Source: Atherix ibis (Eukaryota > Arthropoda > Insecta > Diptera > Athericidae). From it: a stretch of 64,000 nt of DNA. Positions within the stretch are counted from its first letter, which is position 1, and each line of letters starts with the position of its first letter. Location: contig OY282608.1 in NCBI GenBank assembly GCA_958298945.1, forward strand, positions 18,143,933 through 18,207,932. The letters are read 5' to 3'. The position numbers and the translations under genes are program-made. Shown piece after piece: positions 55,831 through 64,000 of the stretch. A model generated the notes under the pieces. It was not told the DNA's origin. It made no database searches and worked only from the letters and a program-made list of their open reading frames with translations.

Positions 55831-57760
55831 CAAACCAACAAGCCAAAAAGCCAACAAACCAACAAACCGACAAAGCAACAAGCCAACAAGCCAACAAACC
55901 AACAAACCAACAAGCCAACAAACCAACAAACCAACAAGCTAACAGGCCAACAAACCAACAAGCCAACAAGCTAACAAACCAACAAACCAATAAACCAACA
56001 AACCAACAAACCAACAAACCAACAAACCAACAAACCAACAAGCCAACAAACCAACAAACAAATAAACCAACAAACCAAAAAACCAACAAACCAACAAACC
56101 AACAAACCAACAAACCAACAAGCCAACAAGCCAACAAACCAACAAACCAACAAACCAACAAGCCAACAAACCAATAAGCCAACAAACCAACAAACCAACA
56201 AACCAAGTAACCAACAAGCCAACAAACCAACAAGCCAACAAACCAACAAACCAACAAGCCAACAAACCAACAAACCAACAAACCAACAAGCCAACAAACC
56301 AACAAGCCAACAAACCAACAAGCCAACAAACCAACAAACCAACAAGCCAACAAGCCAACAAACTAACAAACCAACAAACTAACAAACCAACAAACGAACT
56401 AACCAATATACCAACAAGCCAACAAGCCAACAATCCAACAAACCAACAAGCCAACAAGCCAACATACCAACAAACCAACAAACCAACAAGCCAACAAACG
56501 AAAAAACCAACAAACCAACAAACCAACAAGCCAACAAACCAACAAACAAGTAATCCAACAAACCAAAAAACTAACAAACCAACAAGCCAACAAGCCAACA
56601 AACCAACAAGTCAACAAACCAACAAGCTAACAAACCAACAAACCAAAAAACCAACAAACCAACAAGCCAACAAACCAACAAACAAATAAACCAACAAACC
56701 AAAAAACCAACAAACCAACAAACCAACAAACCAACAAACCAACAAGCCAACAAGCCAACAAGCCAACAAGCCAACAAACCAACAAACCAACAAGCCAACA
56801 AACCAACAAGCCAACAAAACAACAAACCAACAAACCAAGTAACCAACAAACCAACAAACCATCAAACGAACTAAGCAACAAACCAACAAGCCAACAAGCC
56901 AATAAACCAACAAACCAAGTAACCAAAAAGCCAACAAACTAACAAACCAACAAAGCAACAAACCAAAAAACCAACAAACCAAAAAACCAATAAACCAACA
57001 AACCATCAAACGAACAAAGCAACAAGCCAACAAGCCAACAAACCAACAAACCAACAAGCCAACAAACCAACAAACCAACAAGCCAACAAGCCAACAAACC
57101 AACAAACCAACAAACCAACAAGCCAACAAGCCAACAAACCAACAAACCAACAAGCCAACAAACCAACAAACCAACAAACAAATAAACCAACAAACCAACA
57201 AACCAACAAACCAACAAACCAACAAACAAATAAACCAACAAAACAACAAACCAACAAACCAACAAACCAAGTAACCAAAAAGCCAACAAACTAACAAACC
57301 AACAAGCCAACAAGCCAACAAACCAACAAACCAACAAAGCAACAAGCCAATAAGCCAACAAACCAACAAACCGACAAGCCAACAAACCAACAAACCAAAA
57401 AGCCAACAAGCCAACAAACCAACAAACAAATAAACCAACAAACCAACAAACCAACAAACCAACAAACCAAAAAACCAACAAACCAACAAACCAACAAGCC
57501 AACAAACCAACAAACCAACAAGCCAACAAGCCAACAAACCAACAAACCAACAAGCCAACAAACTAACAAACCAACAAACCAACAAGCCAACAAACCAACA
57601 AACAAATAAACCAATAAACCAAAAAACCAACAAACCAACAAACCAACAAACCAACAAACCAACAAACCAACAAGCCAACAAGCCAACAAACCAACAAACC
57701 AACAAACCAACAAGCCAACAAACCAACAAGCCAACAAACCAACAAACCAACAAACCAACA
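55800..57760. repeat. HOR I, copy 1 (about 1.95 kb)
   Basis: It aligns to 57,760-59,310. The spacing is 1,960 bp at AAGCCAAA/AAGCC (55,841 with 57,801), 1,952 bp at AAACGAAC/TAACC (56,395 with 58,347) and 1,912 bp at AAACCAAG/TAACC (56,837 with 58,749). It is related to the end of HOR H copy 2, where part of the same block begins near 54,163. Edges are approximate. Confidence 0.82.
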
Positions 57761-58239
57761 AACCAAGTAACCAAAAAGCCAACAAACTAACAAACCAACA
57801 AGCCAAAAAGCCAACAAACCAACAAACCGACAAAGCAACAAGCCAACAAGCCAACAAACCAACAAACCAACAAGCCAACAAACCAACAAACCAACAAGCT
57901 AACAAGCCAACAAACCAACAAGCCAACAAGCCAACAAACCAACAAACCAATAAACCAACAAACCAACAAACCAACAAACCAACAAACCAACAAACCAACA
58001 AGCCAACAAACCAACAAACAAATAAACCAACAAACCAACAAGCCAACAAACCAACAAACCAACAAACCAACAAGCCAACAAACCAATAAGCCAACAAACC
58101 AACAAACCAACAAACCAAGTAACCAACAAGCCAACAAACCAACAAGCCAACAAACCAACAAACCAACAAGCCAACAAACCAACAAACCAACAAACCAACA
58201 AGCCAACAAACCAACAAGCCAACAAACCAACAAGCCAAC

Positions 58240-58319
58240 AAACCAACAAACCAACAAGGCGACAAGCCAACCAACTAACAAACCAACAAACCAACAAGGC
58301 GACAAGCCAACCAACTAAC
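58240..58319. repeat. Perfect 40-bp tandem duplication (5 octamers x 2)
   Basis: Five units (AAACCAAC, AAACCAAC, AAGGCGAC, AAGCCAAC, CAACTAAC) occur twice in a row without a difference. The rare AAGGCGAC unit is at 58,256 and 58,296. The related place in HOR I copy 1 (near 56,345) lacks both, so the event happened after the HOR I duplication (inference). Confidence 0.93.
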
Positions 58320-59095
58320 AAACCAACAAACTAACAAACCAACAAACGAACTAACCAACATACCAACAAGCCAACAAGCCAACAAACTAACAAACCAACA
58401 AGCCAACAAACGAAAAAACCAACAAACCAACAAACCAACAAGCCAACAAACCAACAAACAAATAATCCAACAAACCAAAAAACTAACAAACAAACAAGCC
58501 AACAAGCCAACAAACCAACAAGTCAACAAACCAACAAGCTAACAAACCAACAAACCAACAAACCAACAAACCAACAAGCCAACAAACCAACAAACAAATA
58601 AACCAACAAACCAAAAAACCAACAAACCAACAAACCAACAAACCAACAAACCAACAAGCCAACAAGCCAACAAGCCAACAAGCCAACAAGCCAACAAACC
58701 AACAAGCCAACAAACCAACAAGCCAACAAAACAACAAACATACAAACCAAGTAACCAACAAACCAACAAACCATCAAACGAACTAAGCAACAAACCAACA
58801 AGCCAACAAGCCAATAAACCAACAAACCAAGTAACCAAAAAGCCAACAAACTAACAAACCAACAAGCCAACAAACCAACAAACCAACAAGCCAACAAGCC
58901 AACAAACCAACAAACCAACAAAGCAACAAACCAAAAAACCAACAAACCAAAAAACCAATAAACCAACAAACCATCAAACGAACAAAGCAACAAGCCAACA
59001 AGCCAACAAACCAACAAACCAACAAGCCAACAAACCAATAAACCAAGAAGCCAACAAGCCAACAAACCAACAAACCAACAAACCAACAAGCCAAC

Positions 59096-59104
59096 AAAAC
59101 AAAC
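59096..59104. other. Off-register unit, 9 bp (+1), private
   Basis: AAAACAAAC. The phase moves from 0 to 1 and is restored about 200 bp later. Confidence 0.9.
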
Positions 59105-59296
59105 AAACCAACAAGCCAACAAACCAACAAACCAACAAACCAACAAGCCAACAAACCAACAAAACAACAAACCAACAAACCAAGTAACCAAAAAGCCAAC
59201 AAACTCACAAACCAACAAGCCAACAAGCCAACAAACCAACAAACCAACAAAGCAACAAGCCAATAAGCCAACAAACCAACAAACCGACAAGCCAAC

Positions 59297-59303
59297 AAAC
59301 CAC
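59297..59303. other. Off-register unit, 7 bp (-1), private
   Basis: AAACCAC restores the phase to 0. HOR I copy 1 has in-register units at the related place (near 57,385). Confidence 0.9.
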
Positions 59304-59369
59304 AAACCAAGAAGCCAACAAGCCAACAAACCAACAAGCCAACAAACCAACAAGCCAAAAAGCCAACAA

Positions 59370-61340
59370 GCCAACAAACCAACAAGCCAACAAACCAAGA
59401 AACCAACAAGCCAACAAGCCAACAAACCAACAAACCAACAAACCAACAAGCCAACACACCAATAAACCAAAAAACCAACAAACCAAAAAACCAAGTAACG
59501 AAAAAGCCAATAAACTAACAAACCAAAAAGCCAACAAACCAACAAACCAGCAAGCCAACAAGCCAACAAACCAACAAACCAACAAACCAACAAACCAACA
59601 AACCAACAAACCAACAAACCAAAAAACCAACAAACCAACAAACCAACAAACCAACAAACCAACAAAACAACAAACGAACAAGCCAACAAGCCAACAAACC
59701 AACAAACTAACAAACCAACAAGCCAAGAAACGAACAAGCCAACAAGCCAACAAACCAACAAACCAACAAACCAACCAACCAACAAACCAACAAACGAACA
59801 AGCCAACAAGCCAACAAACCAACAAACCAACAAACCAACAAACCAACAAGCCAACAAACGAACAAGCCAACAAGCCAACAAACCAACAAACCAACAAACC
59901 AACAAGCCAACAAACCAACAAGCCAACAAACCAACAAACCAACAAACCAATTAACCAAAAAGCCAACAAACCAACAAACCAACAAGCCAACAAGCCAACA
60001 AACCAACAAACCAACAAACCAACAAGCCAACAAACCAACAAGCCAACAAGCCAACAATTCAACAAACCAACAAAACAACAAGCCAACAAGCCAACAAACC
60101 AACAAACCAACAAGCCAACAAACCACCAAACCAACAGACCAACAAGCCAACAAACCAACAAGCCAACAAACCAATAAACCAACAAACCAAGTAACCAAAA
60201 AGCCAACAAACTAACAAACCAACAAGTGAACAAGCCAACAAACCAACAAACCAACAAAGCAACAAGCCAACAAGCCAACAAACCAACAAACCAACAAGCC
60301 AACAAATCAACAAACCAACAAGCCAACAAGCCAACAAACCAACAAACCAACAAGCCAACAAACCAACAAACCAAAAAACCAACTAATCAACAAACCAACA
60401 AGCAAGCAAGCCAAAAAACCGACAGACCAACAAGCCAACAAACCAACAAACTAAGTAACTAACAAGCCAACAAACCAACAAGCCAACAAGCCAACAAACC
60501 AACTAACCAACAAACCAACAAACCAACAAACCAATAAACCAAAAAACCAACAAACAAACAAACCAACAAACCAACAAACCAACAAACCAACAAGCCAACA
60601 AGCCAACAAACCAACAAACCAACAAACCAACAAGCCAACAAACCAACAAACCAACAAACCAACAAAACAACAAACGAACAAGCCAACAAGCCAACAAACC
60701 AACAAACTAACAAACCAACAAGCCAAGAAACGAACAAGCCAACAAGCCAACAAACCAACAAACCAACAAACCAACCAACCAACAAACCAACAAACGAACA
60801 AGCCAACAAGCCAACAAACCAACAAACCAACAAACCAACAAACCAACAAACCAACAAACCAACAAACGAACAAGCCAACAAGCCAACAAACCAACAAACC
60901 AACAAACCAACAAGCCAACAAACCAACAAGCCAACAAACCAACAAACCAACAAACCAATTAACCAAAAAGCCAACAAACCAACAAACCAACAAGCCAACA
61001 AGCCAACAAACCAACAAACCAACAAACCAACAAGCCAACAAACCAACAAGCCAACAAGCCAACAAACCAACAAACCAACAAAACAACAAGCCAACAAGCC
61101 AACAAACCAACAAACCAACAAGCCTACAAACCACCAAACCAACAGACCAACAAGCCAACAAACCAACAAGCCAACAAACCAATAAACCAACAAACCAAGT
61201 AACCAAAAAGCCAACAAACTAACAATCCAACAAGTGAACAAGCCAACAAACCAACAAACCAACAAAGCAACAAGCCAACAAGCCAACAAACCAACAAACC
61301 AACAAGCCAACAAATCAACAAACCAACAAGCCAACAAGCC
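59370..61340. repeat. HOR J dimer, copy 1 (about 1.95 kb)
   Basis: It aligns to 61,341-63,290 at 1,976 bp on its left (AAGTAACG at 59,493 with 61,469) and 1,944 bp over most of its length (59,707 with 61,651; 60,451 with 62,395). Inside, two related halves of about 1 kb alternate, marked by AAGTGAAC at 60,224 and 61,232 and by AAGCCAAG/AAACGAAC near 59,721 and 60,721. Confidence 0.88.
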
Positions 61341-63290
61341 AACAAGCCAACAAACCAACAAGCCAACAAACCAAGAAACCAACAAGCCAACAAGCCAACA
61401 AACCAACAAACCAACAAACCAACAAGCCAACACACCAATAAACCAAAAAACCAACAAACCAAAAAACCAAGTAACGAAAAAGCCAACAAACTAACAAACC
61501 AAAAAGCCAACAAACCAACAAACCAGCAAGCCAACAAGCCAACAAACCAACAAACCAACAAACCAACAAACCAACAAACCAACAAACCAACAAACCAAAA
61601 AACCAACAAACCAACAAACCAACAAACCAACAAACCAACAAACCAACAAACTAACAAACCAACAAGCCAAGAAACGAACAAGCCAACAAGCCAACAAACC
61701 AACAAACCAACAAACCAACCAACCAACAAACCAACAAACGAACAAGCCAACAAGCCAACAAACCAACAAACCAACAAACCAACAAACCAACAAACCAACA
61801 AACGAACAAGCCAACAAGCCAACAAACCAACAAACCAACAAACCAACAAGCCAACAAACCAACAAGCCAACAAACCAACAAACCAACAAACCAATTAACC
61901 AAAAAGCCAACAAACCAACAAACCAACAAGCCAACAAGCCAACAAACCAACAAACCAACAAACCAACAAGCCAACAAACCAACAAGCCAACAAGCCAACA
62001 AACCAACAAACCAACAAAACAACAAGCCAACAAGCCAACAAACCAACAAACCAACAAGCCAACAAACCACCAAACCAACAGACCAACAAGCCAACAAACC
62101 AACAAGCCAACAAACCAATAAACCAACAAACCAAGTAACCAAAAAGCCAACGAACTAACAAACCAACAAGTGAACAAGCCAACAAACCAACAAACCAACA
62201 AAGCAACAAGCCAACAAGCCAACAAACCAACAAACCAACAAGCCAACAAATCAACAAACCAACAAGCCAACAAGCCAACAAACCAACAAACCAACAAGCC
62301 AACAAACCAACAAACCAAAAAACCAACTAATCAACAAACCAACAAGCAAGCAAGCCAAAAAACCGACAGACCAACAAGCCAACAAACCAACAAACTAAGT
62401 AACTAACAAGCCAACAAACCAACAAGCCAACAAGCCAACAAACCAACTAACCAACAAACCAACAAACCAACAAACCAATAAACCAAAAAACCAACAAACA
62501 AACAAACCAACAAACCAACAAACCAACAAACCAACAAGCCAACAAGCCAACAAACCAACAAACCAACAAACCAACAAGCCAACAAACCAACAAACCAACA
62601 AACCAACAAAACAACAAACGAACAAGCCAACAAGCCAACAAACCAACAAACTAACAAACCAACAAGCCAAGAAACGAACAAGCCAACAAGCCAACAAACC
62701 AACAAACCAACAAACCAACCAACCAACAAACCAACAAACGAACAAGCCAACAAGCCAACAAACCAACAAACCAACAAACCAACAAACCAACAAACCAACA
62801 AACCAACAAACGAACAAGCCAACAAGCCAACAAACCAACAAACCAACAAACCAACAAGCCAACAAACCAACAAGCCAACAAACCAACAAACCAACAAACC
62901 AATTAACCAAAAAGCCAACAAACCAACAAACCAACAAGCCAACAAGCCAACAAACCAACAAACCAACAAACCAACAAGCCAACAAACCAACAAGCCAACA
63001 AGCCAACAAACCAACAAACCAACAAAACAACAAGCCAACAAGCCAACAAACCAACAAACCAACAAGCCAACAAACCACCAAACCAACAGACCAACAAGCC
63101 AACAAACCAACAAGCCAACAAACCAATAAACCAACAAACCAAGTAACCAAAAAGCCAACAAACTAACAAACCAACAAGTGAACAAGCCAACAAACCAACA
63201 AACCAACAAAGCAACAAGCCAACAAGCCAACAAACCAACAAACCAACAAGCCAACAAAGCAACAAACCAACAAGCCAACAAGCCAACAAA
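61341..63290. repeat. HOR J dimer, copy 2
   Basis: This is the partner of 59,370-61,340. AAGTGAAC occurs at 62,168 and 63,176, giving marker spacings of 1,008, 936 and 1,008 bp across the four half-units. The 1,008-bp half also carries AAGCAAGC and CCGACAGACC at about 60,404 and 62,347. Confidence 0.88.
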
Positions 63291-64000
63291 CCAACAAACC
63301 AACAAGCCAACAAACCAACAAACCAAAAAACCAACTAATCAACAAACCAACAAGCAAGCAAGCCAAAAAACCGACAGACCAACAAGCCAACAAACCAACA
63401 AACTAAGTAACTAACAAGCCAACAAACCAACAAGCCAACAAGCCAACAAACCAACTAACAAACAAACCAACAAACCAACAAACCAATAAACCAAAAAACC
63501 AACAAACAAACAAACCAACAAACCAACAAACCAACAAACCAACAAGCCAACAAGCCAACAAACCAACAAACCAACAAACCAACAAGCCAACAAACCAACA
63601 AGCCAACAAACCAACAAACCAAGTAACCAAAAAGGCAACAAACTAACAAACCAACAAGCCAACAAGCCACCAAACCAACAAACCAACAAAGCAACAAGCC
63701 AACAAGCCAACAAACCAACAAACCAACAAGCCAACAAACCAACAAACCAACAAACCAACAAACCAACAAACCAACAAACCAACAAACCAACAAGCCAACA
63801 AACCAACAAACCAAAAAACCAACAAACCAACAAACCAACAAGCCAACAAGCTAACAAACCAACAAACCAACAAGCCAACAAACCAACAAACAAAGTAACC
63901 ATCAAGCCAACAAACCAACAAACCAACAAGCCAACAAGCCAACAAACCAACAAACCAACAAACCAACAAACCAACAAACCAACAAACCAAAAAACCAACA
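63291..64000. repeat. Octamer array after HOR J, to the window edge
   Basis: The first 150 bases repeat the HOR J block once more (AAGCAAGC near 63,355; AAACTAAG/TAACTAAC near 63,403), 1,008 bp after its previous occurrence. The sequence then diverges with an AAACAAAC unit near 63,460 and an AAGGCAAC variant near 63,633. The array continues past base 64,000. Confidence 0.85.

Larger units (their letters stand above)
57760..59310. repeat. HOR I, copy 2 (partial)
   Basis: This is the partner of 55,800-57,760, ending soon after a shared AAACCGAC/AAGCC marker near 59,281. It carries two private off-register units (59,096 and 59,297) and the private 40-bp duplication at 58,240. Confidence 0.8.
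1..64000. repeat. Octanucleotide satellite array, (AAACCAAC / AAGCCAAC)n, whole window
   Basis: Every part of the window reads as a head-to-tail 8-bp unit. The consensus is AAACCAAC with a very common A-to-G change at position 3 (AAGCCAAC). Other variants are single substitutions, such as AAACTAAC, AAACAAAT, AAACGAAC, AAACCAAA and AAGCAAAC. The + strand is almost entirely A and C with G mainly at unit position 3, and T is rare. The unit never inverts: the G/T-rich strand is always the - strand. The array runs through both window edges. No unique DNA interrupts it, so every region without a separate entry holds only this repeat. I do not recognise the unit as a named satellite or telomere repeat. 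A eukaryotic satellite is the most likely identity (inference). Confidence 0.98.

Noticed and set aside
1..64000. Telomere array
   Set aside because: The G/T-rich strand (GTTGGTTT) recalls telomeric strands, but the unit matches no telomere repeat I know. G runs are only two long, and the kilobase HOR structure with many variants is unlike terminal telomere DNA. CCTAA-like strings occur only as isolated variants.
1..64000. CRISPR array
   Set aside because: There are no 20-50 bp direct repeats separated by unique spacers. The spacing is a constant 8 bp and everything is repeat.
1..64000. Triplex, Z-DNA or phased-bend structure
   Set aside because: The unit mixes purines and pyrimidines on each strand (no homopurine tract), is not an alternating purine-pyrimidine repeat, and its AAA tracts recur every 8 bp, out of phase with the helical repeat. 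Only occasional A6 runs (CCAAAAAACC) could bend locally.
1..64000. Artefact of assembly or synthetic low-complexity filler
   Set aside because: Ordered bar-codes, shared 1-bp slips and graded variant zones are hard to generate by chance or by filler. Local errors in HOR copy number (37-38.5 kb and 45-48 kb especially) remain possible and cannot be excluded without reads.

Overview
This window is one uninterrupted tandem repeat. All 64,000 bases are copies of an 8-bp unit with two common forms, AAACCAAC and AAGCCAAC, read on the + strand (GTTGGTTT and GTTGGCTT on the other). That is about 8,000 units. The array is already in progress at base 1 and still running at base 64,000, so neither edge is in the window. 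I see no protein gene, RNA gene, transposon, CRISPR array, promoter or unique-sequence island. The longest stretch that strays from the unit is about 16 bases (19,813-19,828). An array this long, with nested higher-order repeats (HORs) and no genes, points to eukaryotic heterochromatin (centromeric, subtelomeric or sex-chromosome satellite). The sequence itself does not identify the species or the chromosome position.

The many open frames are a property of the repeat. Neither unit form contains a stop or an ATG/CAT. Because 8 is not a multiple of 3, all three frames of one strand spell the same 8-residue cycle: LVCWFVGL-like on the - strand and TNKPTNQQ-like on the + strand. Frames end only where a unit variant supplies a stop. 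I therefore annotate no CDS.

The information in the window is in its second-order structure. Rare unit variants form bar-codes that recur at fixed distances and reveal segmental tandem duplications. The clearest are: 1-737 with 4,041-4,785; a 2.37-2.40 kb pair (6,467-11,253); a 4.79-4.80 kb pair (9,684-19,288); a 2.49 kb pair (23,305-28,313); an 800-bp pair (28,302-29,931); a four-copy block (from 32,294, 34,613, 38,892 and 41,171); a 720-bp pair identical over 735 bases (37,047-38,501) with a shortened third copy; a 384-bp pair (41,970-42,720); a 6.7/5.25 kb pair (43,884-55,830) holding a nested 1,344-bp duplication; a 1.91-1.96 kb pair (55,800-59,310); and a 1,008/936-bp series forming a 1,944-bp dimer (59,370-63,400). 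Bar-code variants change gradually from left to right, as expected if homogenisation is local.

The 8-bp register is kept very strictly. I tracked it by hand and found 20 off-register units, 14 of them shared between HOR copies, so they come from about 12 original events. All coordinates were read by eye. HOR edges are good to about one or two units except where marked approximate, and alignments were spot-checked rather than computed.
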